The position numbers and the translations under genes were made by a program. A stretch of 64,000 nt of DNA from Kineosporia succinea (GTDB lineage Bacteria > Actinomycetota > Actinomycetes > Actinomycetales > Kineosporiaceae): NCBI RefSeq assembly GCF_030811555.1, contig NZ_JAUSQZ010000001.1, positions 5,391,241-5,455,240 of the forward strand. Direction: 5' to 3'. Below, piece after piece: positions 37,277-45,805 of the stretch (position 1 is the first letter of the stretch; every line of letters begins with the position of its first letter). The notes beneath the pieces are model-generated. The model was not told the DNA's origin and searched no databases. It saw only the letters and a list, made by a program, of their open reading frames with translations.

Positions 37277-38233
37277 TCAGCGGGCGTAGGCGGGCATCGG
37301 GCCGTGCAGGCGGGTGCCGATCGCCTCGCAGGCGACCACCACGTCCTCCGGCAGCGGGCCCTTCGCGGCGGCGGCCAGATTGGCCTCCAGCTGAGCGACC
37401 TTCGACCCGCCGAGCAGGACCGAGTCCACCACGTCCCGGCTCAGCAGCCAGCGCAGCGCGAGCTCGGGCAGGGCCAGCCCGGCCTGCTCGGCCACCGCGC
37501 CCAGGTCGGCGATGGCCTCGAACAGCTCGGCGTTCCAGTACCTCTCGGTGTACATCGCCGCGAGCCGGGAGTCGCCGAAGCGCCCTTCGGCGGGCCGCTG
37601 GCCGAAGGTGTGCCGGCCGCTGAGCAGGCCGCCGCCGAGCGGGTTGTAGACCATGGTGGCGATGCCCGAGGCGGAGGCGAAATCGGTGTACTCGTCCTCG
37701 ATCCGGCGCGCGAGGAGGTTGTAGAGCTGCTGCGCGACCACCGGCCGCGGCGTTCCCACCTCGTCCGCCGCGGCGTTCACCGCCCCGACGTGCCAGGCCG
37801 CGTAGTTCGAGACGCCGAGCGCCCCGATCTTGCCCTCCGTGACCAATTCACCCACCGCGGTGAGCGTTTCCCGAAGGGGCGTCGAACGGTCGGGCTGGTG
37901 CAGGTAGAACAGGTCCACCCGCTCGACCCCGAGCCGCTTCAGGCTGCCCTCGACGCTCAGCCTCACCGCCTCGGGCGACAGCGGCGGCAGCCTCTCGGCG
38001 TCCGGGTGCGGGATACCCGCCTTGGTCGCGAGCACGAACCCCCGGCGCGAGGGCAGCAACGAGCCCAGCATGGACTCGGTCGCCCCTCCGGCGTACCCGT
38101 TGGCGGTGTCGATCATCGTGACGCCCGCCTCGAGGGCGAGATCGAGCATGCGACCGGCGGTCTCGGCCTCGACGGTGTCGCCGAAGGTCATGGTGCCGAG
38201 CGCGAGGCGGCTCAGCTCGAACGGGGTGTGCAT
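37277..38233 (-). CDS. Aldo/keto reductase
   Basis: A 318-residue (alpha/beta)8 aldo/keto reductase. The catalytic tetrad is visible: Asp and Tyr in MIDTANGYAGGATE (~40-52), Lys in LATKAGIPH (~70) and His in DLFYLHQPDRS (~110). It uses NADPH to reduce aldehydes or sugars. One base of its ATG overlaps the stop of the upstream ABC ATPase gene. It probably handles an aldose or the aldehyde released by the aldolase encoded next. Confidence 0.9.
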   Translation of the reverse strand: MHTPFELSRLALGTMTFGDTVEAETAGRMLDLALEAGVTMIDTANGYAGGATESMLGSLLPSRRGFVLATKAGIPHPDAERLPPLSPEAVRLSVEGSLKRLGVERVDLFYLHQPDRSTPLRETLTAVGELVTEGKIGALGVSNYAAWHVGAVNAAADEVGTPRPVVAQQLYNLLARRIEDEYTDFASASGIATMVYNPLGGGLLSGRHTFGQRPAEGRFGDSRLAAMYTERYWNAELFEAIADLGAVAEQAGLALPELALRWLLSRDVVDSVLLGGSKVAQLEANLAAAAKGPLPEDVVVACEAIGTRLHGPMPAYAR

Positions 38234-39063
38234 CAGGCCACCTTCTGGGCTTGGAGGACGCTGCGGGGCTTGCGTCCCCGGATCGCGGCCGGGTCGAGCG
38301 CGGCGGCCCGCAGGGCCTGGGTGTAGGGCTCGGCCGGGTGGGACAGCACCTGCCGGGTGGGGCCGGCCTCGACCACGCGCCCGGCCTTCATCACGATCAC
38401 GTCCTGACTGATCTCCCGTACCACGCCGAGGTTGTGCGAGATGAACAGGTAGCTGACGCCGGTCTGCTCCTGCAGATCGACGAGGAGCCTGAGCACCTGG
38501 GCCTGCACCGACACGTCGAGCGCGCTGGTGGCCTCGTCGCAGACCAGCAGCTCGGGCCGGCTGGCCAGGGCCCGGGCGATGCCGATGCGCTGGCGCTGGC
38601 CGCCGGAGAACTCGGCCGGGCCGCGCCGGAGCGCGGTGGAGGGCAGGCCCACCAGGTCGATGAGCCGGGCCGCCTCGGCGTTCCGCTCGGCGGCGCTCGA
38701 GAGGCCGCGCAGCCGCAGCGGTTCGGCCACGATCTGCTGGGCGCTCAGGTGCGGGTCGAGCGATCCGTAGGGGTCCTGGAACACCATCTGGATGCGGGAA
38801 CGCAGCGGCCGCAGGCGTTTCTCGGGCAGCTGGGCGATGTCGGTGCCGCCGTCGTCGCCGCCCAGCACGATCGAGCCGGAGGTGGGCCGCACCAGCCGGA
38901 CCAGGGCGCGGGCCACGGTGGACTTGCCGCAGCCGGACTCGCCGACCAGGGCCAGGGTGCGGCCCTGGCCGACGCTGAAGCTGACGTCGTCGACGGCCCG
39001 GAACGTCCCGGCGGCGACCGGGTAGTCGACGACCAGGTTCGAGACGGTGAGAACACTGCTCAC
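38233..39063 (-). CDS. Oligopeptide/glycoside ABC transporter ATPase, DppF/OppF type
   Basis: A 276-residue ATPase: Walker A LVGESGCGKSTVAR near 40, Q-loop QMVFQDPYGSLDPH near 92, signature FSGGQRQRIGIARAL near 150, Walker B LLVCDEATSALDV near 172, switch His in LFISHNLGVV near 203, and the OppF-type C-terminal HPAEPYTQALRAAA. GTG start overlapping the preceding ATPase gene by four bases. It is the second ATPase of the importer at the head of the catabolic operon. Confidence 0.93.
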   Translation of the reverse strand: MSSVLTVSNLVVDYPVAAGTFRAVDDVSFSVGQGRTLALVGESGCGKSTVARALVRLVRPTSGSIVLGGDDGGTDIAQLPEKRLRPLRSRIQMVFQDPYGSLDPHLSAQQIVAEPLRLRGLSSAAERNAEAARLIDLVGLPSTALRRGPAEFSGGQRQRIGIARALASRPELLVCDEATSALDVSVQAQVLRLLVDLQEQTGVSYLFISHNLGVVREISQDVIVMKAGRVVEAGPTRQVLSHPAEPYTQALRAAALDPAAIRGRKPRSVLQAQKVA

Positions 39064-39986
39064 GGGTGGGCTCCTTCCGGGCGGCCGGCCCCGGTGACCG
39101 GACTGGTGACCGGACTGGTGACCGGACTGGTGACGGGACTGGTGACGGGACTGGTGACCTCCGCGCGCCGGGGGACCGACGCGTCCTGCGTCGGGATCTC
39201 CAGGCGGGGGATGGCCGCGAGCAACTGCTGGGTGTACGGCGTCTGCGGCCGGTCGACGATGTCCTCGACCTCGCCGCTCTCGGTGAACTGCCCGGCCCTC
39301 ATCACGTGGATGCGGTCGGAGACCACGCGGGCCACGCCGAGGTCGTGCGTGATCATGAGAATGCCGATGCCGGTGCGCTCCTGGAGCTCGAGCAGCAGGT
39401 CGAGCACACCGGCCTGCACGGTCACGTCGAGGGCGCTGGTGGGCTCGTCGGCGACCAGCAGGCGGGGTTCGCCGGCCAGCGCGATCGCGATGAGGATGCG
39501 CTGCAGCATGCCGCCGGAGAGCTGGTGCGGGTACTTCTTCAGCTGGCCGCCGGGATCGGGGATGTGGACCTGGGTGAGCAGGTCGGCCGCCTTCGAGGAG
39601 GCGTCGGCGCGGCTCAGGGAGGGATGCCCGCGCCGTACCGCCTGCACCAGCTGCCGGCCGATCGTGAGCACGGGGTTGAGGGCCGTCATCGGGTCCTGCG
39701 GGACGAGTGAGACCGAGCGGCCGCGGAGCCCGGCGATCGCGGCCGGGTCCGAGAGGACGTCCCGGCCGATGAGCTCCACCGAGCCCGACAGCACCGCCAG
39801 GCCGGGCGGGAGGAGCCGGAGGACGCCCATCGCTGTGGTGGACTTGCCCGAGCCGGACTCGCCGATGAGAGTGACCGTCTCACCCTCGCAGACCCGGAAG
39901 GTGACGCCGTCCACCGCGCGCACCACCCCCGCGTCCGTGATCAGTTCGATCTGGAGCTCTTTCACGTCGAGCAGGGGAGTGTTCAC
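39060..39986 (-). CDS. Oligopeptide/glycoside ABC transporter ATPase, DppD/OppD type, with repeat tail
   Basis: A 308-residue ATPase: Walker A IGESGSGKSTTAMG near 40, Q-loop LVPQDPMTALNP near 95, signature LSGGMLQRILIAIAL near 155, Walker B LLVADEPTSALDV and MLITHDLGVA. The C-terminal region normally ends soon after the TPYTQQLLAAIP motif; here it is prolonged by a Thr-Ser-Pro-Val repeat (five copies) encoded by a 12-bp minisatellite. GTG start, four-base overlaps with both neighbours. Pairs with the DppF-type ATPase. Confidence 0.93.
   Translation of the reverse strand: MNTPLLDVKELQIELITDAGVVRAVDGVTFRVCEGETVTLIGESGSGKSTTAMGVLRLLPPGLAVLSGSVELIGRDVLSDPAAIAGLRGRSVSLVPQDPMTALNPVLTIGRQLVQAVRRGHPSLSRADASSKAADLLTQVHIPDPGGQLKKYPHQLSGGMLQRILIAIALAGEPRLLVADEPTSALDVTVQAGVLDLLLELQERTGIGILMITHDLGVARVVSDRIHVMRAGQFTESGEVEDIVDRPQTPYTQQLLAAIPRLEIPTQDASVPRRAEVTSPVTSPVTSPVTSPVTSPVTGAGRPEGAHP
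39094..39153 (-). repeat. Five 12-bp tandem repeats in the coding end of the DppD-type gene
   Basis: GTGACCGGACTG occurs three times, then GTGACGGGACTG twice, then a partial copy. On the coding strand each unit adds Ser-Pro-Val-Thr. The frame is preserved because the unit length is a multiple of three. Confidence 0.9.
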
Positions 39987-40879
39987 GGCCGGACCGCCTT
40001 CCGCCGCCGGGCGCGATCCCGGATGCCGTCGCCGAGCAGGTTCACGCCGACCACGAGGAGCACGATGACGAGGCCGGGCAGGGTGACCAGCCACCACGAG
40101 GTGGTGATGTAGTTCTGGCCGTCGGAGATGATGCGGCCCCAGGTGGCGAAGGGCCGTTGCGGGCCGGCCCCGAGGTAGCTGAGGGCGCTCTCCAGCAGCA
40201 CGGCCTGGGCCAGCAGCAGGAGCACCACCAGCGAGGCCGGGCGGATCACGTTGGGCAGCACGTGCCGGGCCAGGATCTGCAGCCGGGGCAGACCGAGCAC
40301 CCGGGCCGCGGCCACGTAGGGCTTCTCGCGTTCGACGAGCACGAGAGACCGCGTCAGCCGGGCCACCTCGGGCCACTGAGCGAACGCGATCACCCCGGTG
40401 ATGACCGGCAGCGAGGGCCCGAACAGGGCGACGACGAGCAGGAGCATCATCAGCAGGGGCAGCGACATCTGGGCCTCGAGGAAGCGTGAGACCAGCGCGT
40501 CGACCCAGCCACCGAAGAAGCCCGCGGCCGATCCGGCGGCGATGCCGATGATCCCGGAGACGGTGATGGCCAGCAGGCCGATCGCGACCGAGACCTGGCC
40601 GCCGTGCAGCACCAGCGAGAGCAGGTCGCGGCCGAGGGCGTCGGTGCCGAAGACGTGCCCGTCGGTGAAGGGAGCCAGACGGCGGGCCGAGAGGTCCTGC
40701 CGGTCCGGGTCGGGCAGCGGCAGCACCTGGGCCAGGGCGACGGGCACGAGCACGATCAGCGTGCACACGGCTCCGGTGATCGTCTTGAACCGGTTGGCCC
40801 GGTGCCGCCCGGCCACCGTCGATGTCCGGAGGTCCGAAGCGTTCACGGCGGAGGGTCTTTCAACGGCCGGTGCGCTCAT
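39983..40879 (-). CDS. ABC transporter permease, DppC/OppC type
   Basis: A 298-residue permease with an N-terminal helix (~35-55), the FGTDALGRDLLS motif near 85 that is typical of DppC proteins, and four to five further helices. The EAA loop is around 190-215 (AARVLGLPRLQILARHVLP). ATG overlaps the DppB-type gene by four bases. Forms the membrane channel with DppB. Confidence 0.92.
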   Translation of the reverse strand: MSAPAVERPSAVNASDLRTSTVAGRHRANRFKTITGAVCTLIVLVPVALAQVLPLPDPDRQDLSARRLAPFTDGHVFGTDALGRDLLSLVLHGGQVSVAIGLLAITVSGIIGIAAGSAAGFFGGWVDALVSRFLEAQMSLPLLMMLLLVVALFGPSLPVITGVIAFAQWPEVARLTRSLVLVEREKPYVAAARVLGLPRLQILARHVLPNVIRPASLVVLLLLAQAVLLESALSYLGAGPQRPFATWGRIISDGQNYITTSWWLVTLPGLVIVLLVVGVNLLGDGIRDRARRRKAVRP

Positions 40880-41856
40880 GACGCCGCCTTCCCGAGGCGG
40901 ACCCGCGGGTCCAGCAGCGGATAGAGAAGATCGATGAGGAGCTGGACGAGCACGGCCAGCACCGAGGTGACGAGCACGGTCGCCACGATCAGCGGGTAGT
41001 CGCGGGTCTCGAGCGCCCGCACCACCAGCGAGCCGACGCCGGGCCAGGCGAACACCACCTCGACCACGACCACGCCGTTGAGCAGGGCCGCGAACCGGGT
41101 GCCGAGGGCGGTGACGACCGGGACGGCCGCGTTGGCCATGGCGTACTGCCAGGTGAGGGCCCGTTCGCCGAGGCCCCGGGAGCGGGCCACGGTGAGGTGG
41201 GGCGAGGCGAAGTTGGCGATCATCTCGCGGCGCACCATGCGGCTGATCAGCGCGATCTGCAGCACCGCGATGGTCACGGTCGGAAGCACCAGGCCGCCCC
41301 AGGTGGTGAATCCGGACGCGGGCAGGATCGGCACGAGCACGGCGAAGACCGTGAGAAGCATGACCCCGGTCCAGAACTCGGGCATCGACTGGCCGGCCAC
41401 GGTGAGCACGTTGGCGCCCAGTTCGCGGCGGGAGTCGGCGTGCCGGGCCATCCACACGCCGAGCGGTACCGAGACCACGGTGGTGAGAATGATGGACGCG
41501 GTGGCGAGAGTGATCGTGTAGGGCATGCGGTCGAGCACGACGCTCAGGGCCGAGTCCTGGTAACTGAACGACGTTCCCAGGTCCCCGTGCAGGAGACCCG
41601 TGATGAACGTCCCGTACTGGGACAGCAGCGACTGGTCGAGGCCGAACCGCTCGCGCACGGCGGCGAGCTGCTCGTTGGTGGCGAACGGCCCGGCGTAGGC
41701 CCGGGCCGGGTCGCCCGGGGCCAGCCGGATCAGCACGAAAACCGTGGAGATCGTGAGGAACACGGTGAGCAGGCTCTGGGCGAGCCGCTTGAGGGCGTAG
41801 GTCGCGGTGGCGGGCAGCTTGAGCGCCCGCGGCGCGCCCGAGGTGATGACTGTCAT
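40876..41856 (-). CDS. ABC transporter permease, DppB/OppB type
   Basis: A 326-residue permease with six helices. N-terminal helix LLTVFLTISTVFVLIRLAPG followed by DPARAYAGPFAT, the typical DppB opening, and the EAA-like loop RSRGLGERALTWQYAMANAA near 225. It starts one base after the binding-protein gene ends, so all five importer genes are coupled. Confidence 0.92.
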   Translation of the reverse strand: MTVITSGAPRALKLPATATYALKRLAQSLLTVFLTISTVFVLIRLAPGDPARAYAGPFATNEQLAAVRERFGLDQSLLSQYGTFITGLLHGDLGTSFSYQDSALSVVLDRMPYTITLATASIILTTVVSVPLGVWMARHADSRRELGANVLTVAGQSMPEFWTGVMLLTVFAVLVPILPASGFTTWGGLVLPTVTIAVLQIALISRMVRREMIANFASPHLTVARSRGLGERALTWQYAMANAAVPVVTALGTRFAALLNGVVVVEVVFAWPGVGSLVVRALETRDYPLIVATVLVTSVLAVLVQLLIDLLYPLLDPRVRLGKAAS

Positions 41857-41857
41857 G

Positions 41858-43417
41858 TCAGGCCGCCAGCTTGACCGTGGTCAGGTCGTAGGAGTTGTTG
41901 GCGCCCAGCGTCATTCCGCCGACGCGGTCGCGGCGGGCCACCACGGCCTTCGGCGCGAACGCCCACATCGCCGGCCAGGTGTCCCAGACCGCCTGCTGCG
42001 CCTGCCGGAGCAGATCGGCGCGCTCGGTCTCGTCCACCTCGGACGACGCCTCGCGGATCAGCGAGGTGACCTCGGGAACGATGTACCCGTGGTAGGTGTC
42101 CCGGGTCTTCTCCTTCTCCGGGGTGCCGGTGAACATGCCCTGCAGCATGGTCACGGCCAGGCCGGTCGGGCTCGCGTAACCGTTGGCCAGCAGGTCCCAG
42201 TCGCCGCCCTTGCCCTGGCGCCAGGCCGAGATGTCGCCGCCCGGCTCGAACTGCTGGAGCTTCACGCCGACCCCGACCGAGCGCAGCATCTCGTAGACGG
42301 CCTCCATCACCTGCGAGTCGCCGGCGAACTCACCCGACTCCCAGATGATGGTCATCTGCAGGTCGTTCACCCCCAGATCCCTCAGCAGCTGACGGGCCCG
42401 GTCCGGGTCGTGGCGGAACTCGCCGACCTCGGCCGCGCCCATCAGGTCGGGCGGGACCACACCGTTCACCGGCACGACCGCGTTCTGCAGCACGTCGTTG
42501 ATCAGTGAGGGCCCGTCGATCGCGTAACTGAGGGCCTCGCGGACCCGGACGTCCGACAGCGGGTGGGTCCTCGGCTTGCGGAAGTTGTAGAACAGGTGCG
42601 TCAGCCGGGTGCCGGGCCGGGTCTCGATCGTCACTCCGGACAGGCCCTTGAGCTGCTCGACCGAGTCGGGGGTGATCGAGTCGATGACGTCGATCTCGCC
42701 GCTGCGCAGCGACACCACGCGGCTCGACTCACCGGGCAGGAACCGGACGTCGACCTGGTCGAGCAGCGGCGCGCCGCCCCAGTAGTTCTGGTTGCGCGAG
42801 AGCCGGTAGGTGCCCGCGCCCCGGTCGGAACGGGTGACGATGTACGGGCCGGTGCCCACCCCCGTCTGCAGCTCCTCGGGTCTGTTGGCCGCGGCCGGGG
42901 TGATCAGGATGTTGGTCATCAGGTAGTCGAGGATCGGCAGCGGCTCGTCGGTGACGAGCTTGAACGACCGGTCGTCGAGGCGCTGCACCTTCGGCCACTC
43001 CGGGAAGAACGTGGCCAGGAAGCCACCGTCGGTGTCCCGGTAGGACTCCAGAGCCACCGCCACGTCGTCGACGGCGACCGGGCTGCCGTCGGAGTAGCGG
43101 ACGCCCTCGCGCAGCTTCACGGTCCACTCGGTGGGGGCGGTGAGGGTGATGCTCTCGGCCAGGACGGGTTCGACCTTCAGGTCGGGGGTCAGCCGGGTCA
43201 GGCCCTGGCGGACGGCCCGCTGCACGGTGACAGCCGCGTCGAACTGGTTCAGCTTGTTGTCGAGGCTGACCAGTGAGCGGTTGAGCGCGAGGTTCAGGGT
43301 GCCCGGGCCGGGCAGGCCGGTGGGGGTCGCACAGCTGGCCAGGGCTGTGCCGGCACCGGCCAGCAGGCCGAGCCGGAACAGACCACGTCTGCTCAGGGGC
43401 GCTGGGGGTTGGGTCAT
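41858..43417 (-). CDS. ABC transporter substrate-binding lipoprotein, family 5 (DppA/OppA-like)
   Basis: A 519-residue secreted lipoprotein. The N-terminus has a twin-Arg-like SRRGLFRLGLLAGAGTALASC, a combined signal and lipobox with Cys around 28. The mature protein has the family 5 features VQRAVRQGLTRL, WTVKLREGVRYSDGSPV near 105 and VREALSYAIDG near 300. First gene of the eleven-gene operon. The family binds peptides, but also nickel, glycosides and opines; with sugar-acid enzymes downstream a saccharide-like ligand is more likely than a peptide. Confidence 0.9.
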   Translation of the reverse strand: MTQPPAPLSRRGLFRLGLLAGAGTALASCATPTGLPGPGTLNLALNRSLVSLDNKLNQFDAAVTVQRAVRQGLTRLTPDLKVEPVLAESITLTAPTEWTVKLREGVRYSDGSPVAVDDVAVALESYRDTDGGFLATFFPEWPKVQRLDDRSFKLVTDEPLPILDYLMTNILITPAAANRPEELQTGVGTGPYIVTRSDRGAGTYRLSRNQNYWGGAPLLDQVDVRFLPGESSRVVSLRSGEIDVIDSITPDSVEQLKGLSGVTIETRPGTRLTHLFYNFRKPRTHPLSDVRVREALSYAIDGPSLINDVLQNAVVPVNGVVPPDLMGAAEVGEFRHDPDRARQLLRDLGVNDLQMTIIWESGEFAGDSQVMEAVYEMLRSVGVGVKLQQFEPGGDISAWRQGKGGDWDLLANGYASPTGLAVTMLQGMFTGTPEKEKTRDTYHGYIVPEVTSLIREASSEVDETERADLLRQAQQAVWDTWPAMWAFAPKAVVARRDRVGGMTLGANNSYDLTTVKLAA

Positions 43418-43541
43418 CGTTGACCGACTCCTCTGACGGGATGGGACGTGTCGAGACCTTCACATCCGATGCGCGTTGCGCGCCAGACCCTCGCGCGGAA
43501 TGCGCGGGAATTGAGTGACCTGGCTTACGCGAGAGGTGGTT

Positions 43542-43563
43542 TTCTGCGTACAGTCGCGCAGAA
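43542..43563. promoter_or_regulatory. Inverted repeat in divergent region before DeoR gene
   Basis: TTCTGCG and CGCAGAA flank an eight-base spacer containing TACAGT, 24 bases upstream of the DeoR start. The 169-base divergent region also contains several GCGCG-rich direct repeats (TGCGCGTTGCGCGC near 43470 and GCGGAATGCGCGG near 43495). A likely operator for the DeoR protein controlling both directions. Confidence 0.45.
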
Positions 43564-43586
43564 CACGCAACAGGTGGAGGTCAGCG

Positions 43587-44354
43587 ATGGTGCTCAGTTC
43601 CCGCCGGCGGCGGGAGGAGATCGTCCGCCTCGCCGAGACCCGGGGCCTGACCGAAGTGTCCGGGATGGCCGACCGGTTCCAGGTCTCGGCCAGCACGATC
43701 CGCCGCGACCTGGCCCAGCTCGAGGCCTCCGGCCGGCTCGCGCGGACCTACGGCGGGGCGATGGCCGCCCAGAGCCACGCCGAGCCCTCGCTGCAGCAGC
43801 GCATCGGTGAGGCCTTCGCCGACAAGCTCGCGATCGCCACCTGGGCCGCCGAGCAGATCCAGCCCGGCGAGTCCGTGGCCCTCGATGCCGGCTCCACCGT
43901 CGCGGCCCTGGCGCACCGGCTGCGCGAGCGCACCGGCGTGACCGTCACCACGGCCAGCCTGACCGTGATCGGCGAGCTCACCGGCGCCCAGGGCGTCACC
44001 CTGCACTGTCTCGGGGGCACGCTGCGCCCGCTCAGCCAGGCCATGGTCGGCCCGATCACCGAGATCGCCCTCACCCGGATGAGCTTCGACCGGGTCTTCC
44101 TCGGAGCCGACAGTGTCGACGCCGAACGCGGCATCTGTGAGGCCGATCTGCACCAGACCCAGCTGAAAGAGCTGATGGCGCAACGCAGTGAGCACGTCTA
44201 CGTGCTCGCGCACGCGGCGAAACTGGGCCGGCGGCCGTTTCACGCATGGACGCGTCTGTCACCCGGATGGACGCTGGTCACCACCGGGCGGGGAGACCTG
44301 GTCGAGCCGTTCCTCGAACGCGGCGTGCGGGTGATCAGCGTCCCGGTGCCCTAG
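43587..44354 (+). CDS. DeoR/GlpR family transcriptional regulator
   Basis: A 255-residue DeoR-type repressor. The winged HTH is at residues ~6-60 (EVSGMADRFQVSASTIRRDL, QLEASGRLARTYGGAM); the sensor domain follows with SVALDAGSTVAALAHRL near 92 and FLGADSVDAERGICEADL near 172, which bind phosphorylated sugars in this family. AGGTGGAGG lies six bases before the ATG. Divergent from the eleven-gene operon and upstream of the glycerol-dehydrogenase-like gene, so it most likely responds to a phosphorylated intermediate of the pathway. Confidence 0.9.
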   Translation: MVLSSRRRREEIVRLAETRGLTEVSGMADRFQVSASTIRRDLAQLEASGRLARTYGGAMAAQSHAEPSLQQRIGEAFADKLAIATWAAEQIQPGESVALDAGSTVAALAHRLRERTGVTVTTASLTVIGELTGAQGVTLHCLGGTLRPLSQAMVGPITEIALTRMSFDRVFLGADSVDAERGICEADLHQTQLKELMAQRSEHVYVLAHAAKLGRRPFHAWTRLSPGWTLVTTGRGDLVEPFLERGVRVISVPVP

Positions 44355-44458
44355 GGGCCGAGTGACCCTGGCGAAATGTCCTCTGCTTGGATGGACTTGA
44401 TCCACACCTGGGCCGGGAGCAGCGCCCACGACGAGGAGGGACGGCGCCCGGCCCGCAA

Positions 44459-44489
44459 CCGGACGCTGCCCGAAACCGCTTGCGTCCGG
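44459..44489 (+). promoter_or_regulatory. Inverted repeat in leader of the glycerol-dehydrogenase-like gene
   Basis: CCGGACGC and GCGTCCGG form eight perfect pairs around a 15-base loop, ending 19 bases before the ATG. It may be an operator for the upstream DeoR regulator or an mRNA stem near the ribosome site AGAGAGGA. Confidence 0.4.
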
Positions 44490-44508
44490 GCAACAGAGAG
44501 GAACACCC

Positions 44509-45648
44509 ATGTCGGTCTCCGTGCTGGCCAGCCCTTCCCGCTACGTGCAGGGCAAGAACGCGATCGCCGAACTCGGCACCCACCTCGAAGGTCTGGGTTC
44601 CACGCCCCTCCTGGTCGCCGACGACATCGTCTGGGGCCTCGTCGAGTCCGCCCTGACGCAGGGCTTCACCGCGGCGAAACTCCCCGTGATCCGGGTCGGT
44701 TTCGGCCGTTTCGCCACCCCTGCCGCCGTCGACGCGCTGGTCGAGAAGATCCGCACCGGCAAGCACGACGTCATCGTCGGGCTCGGTGGCGGCTCGGCCA
44801 TCGACGCCGCCAAGGCCGCCGGTCACCTCGCCGGCGTGCGCTGGGCCAGCGTCCCCACCGCCGCCTCGTCCGACGCCCCGACCTCCGCGCTCTCGGTGAT
44901 CTACACCGAGGAGGGCGAATTCATCGAGTACCGCTTCTTCCCGCGCAACCCCGACCTCGTGCTCATCGACACCCAGCTGGTCGCCGGCGCCCCCGCCCGC
45001 TTCCTCGTCGGTGGCATCGGCGACGCGCTCGCCACCTGGATCGAGGCCCGCGCCACCCGCCGCGGCACCGGTTCCGCGATGGCCGGCGGCCGCCCCACCC
45101 GGGCCGGCACCGCCCTGGCCGAGCTGTCGTGGAACATCCTCTGGGAGAACGCCCTTCCCGCGCTCGACGCGGTGCGCGCCAAGGTCGTCACCCCGGCGCT
45201 CGAGGCCGTGGTCGAGGCCAACACGCTGCTGTCCGGCCTGGGCTTCGAGTCCGGTGGCCTGGCCGCCGCGCACGCCATCCACAACGGCCTCACCGCCGCC
45301 CCGCAGACGCACGGGCTCACGCACGGCGAGAAGGTCAACATCGGCTCGGTCACCCAGCTGGTGCTGGAGGGTGCCCCGACCGCCGAGATCGAGGACTTCA
45401 TCGTCTTCACCACCAAGGTCGGCCTGCCGAACTCGCTGACGGAGATCGGTCTTTCGGCCGACGACCGCAAGGAGCTGCGGGCCGTAGCCGAGGCCGCCAC
45501 GGTCGAGGGTGAGACCATCCACAACCTGCCGTTCCCGGTCTCCGCCGACCAGGTCGTCGACGCGCTGATCGCGATCGAGGGCATCTCCCGCCGGGTGCGG
45601 GCCGAGCACGGCCTGCCCGAGCCGGTGAAGTACGTCGCCGGTCACTGA
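44509..45648 (+). CDS. Glycerol dehydrogenase-like iron/zinc alcohol dehydrogenase
   Basis: A 379-residue group III (iron-containing family) dehydrogenase. NAD-binding VGLGGGSAIDAAKAAGH is near 90, VPTAASSDAPTSALSVIY near 118 matches GldA's signature, and metal ligands appear as Asp in GGIGDALATWIEA (~165) and His in AAAHAIHNGL (~255) and GLTHGEKVNIG (~272). GldA enzymes oxidise glycerol or related vicinal diols to the ketone. AGAGAGGA precedes the ATG. It is on the same strand as, and 154 bases downstream of, the DeoR regulator, which suggests a role in the same diol/sugar-acid route. Confidence 0.88.
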   Translation: MSVSVLASPSRYVQGKNAIAELGTHLEGLGSTPLLVADDIVWGLVESALTQGFTAAKLPVIRVGFGRFATPAAVDALVEKIRTGKHDVIVGLGGGSAIDAAKAAGHLAGVRWASVPTAASSDAPTSALSVIYTEEGEFIEYRFFPRNPDLVLIDTQLVAGAPARFLVGGIGDALATWIEARATRRGTGSAMAGGRPTRAGTALAELSWNILWENALPALDAVRAKVVTPALEAVVEANTLLSGLGFESGGLAAAHAIHNGLTAAPQTHGLTHGEKVNIGSVTQLVLEGAPTAEIEDFIVFTTKVGLPNSLTEIGLSADDRKELRAVAEAATVEGETIHNLPFPVSADQVVDALIAIEGISRRVRAEHGLPEPVKYVAGH

Positions 45649-45656
45649 GGGCTGAG

Positions 45657-45696
45657 GGGCGCAGGTGCTCGAGGACGTCCTCGAGCACCTGCGCCC
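45657..45696 (+). terminator. 40-bp perfect palindrome, terminator of the glycerol-dehydrogenase-like gene
   Basis: GGGCGCAGGTGCTCGAGGAC is followed directly by its exact reverse complement, eight bases after the stop codon. A 20-pair stem with essentially no loop; an intrinsic terminator without a T-run that also isolates the next transcript, whose promoter starts about 14 bases later. Confidence 0.7.
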
Positions 45697-45709
45697 GCAG
45701 AAGGTGGGT

Positions 45710-45715
45710 TAGTAT
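45710..45715 (+). promoter_or_regulatory. Putative -10 element for a leaderless transcript
   Basis: TAGTAT matches the TANNNT -10 consensus of actinobacterial housekeeping promoters. A GTG codon begins seven bases after its last T, the exact place where transcription would start, so the small ORF that follows could be translated from a leaderless mRNA. Confidence 0.5.
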
Positions 45716-45721
45716 CCCGGC

Positions 45722-45805
45722 GTGATCTCGACGTCGGCCCTGCGCGCGGTGCGCCCCGCTGTCGTCTTCGGTGACCACTCCTTCCGGCAGGACTTCTACC
45801 AGTAG
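45722..45805 (+). CDS. 27-residue leaderless small ORF upstream of SAHH-like gene
   Basis: A GTG-initiated frame of 27 codons ending FGDHSFRQDFYQ and TAG. It lies 56 bases before the SAHH-like gene and starts where a leaderless transcript from TAGTAT would begin. The peptide is basic in its first half and aromatic/polar in its second, with no Cys or signal peptide. It lacks runs of a regulatory amino acid, so a classical amino-acid attenuation leader is not obvious. One arm of a stem that could cover the SAHH-like ribosome site lies inside it. It may be a regulatory leader or a functional peptide; I know no family for it. Confidence 0.4.
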   Translation: MISTSALRAVRPAVVFGDHSFRQDFYQ

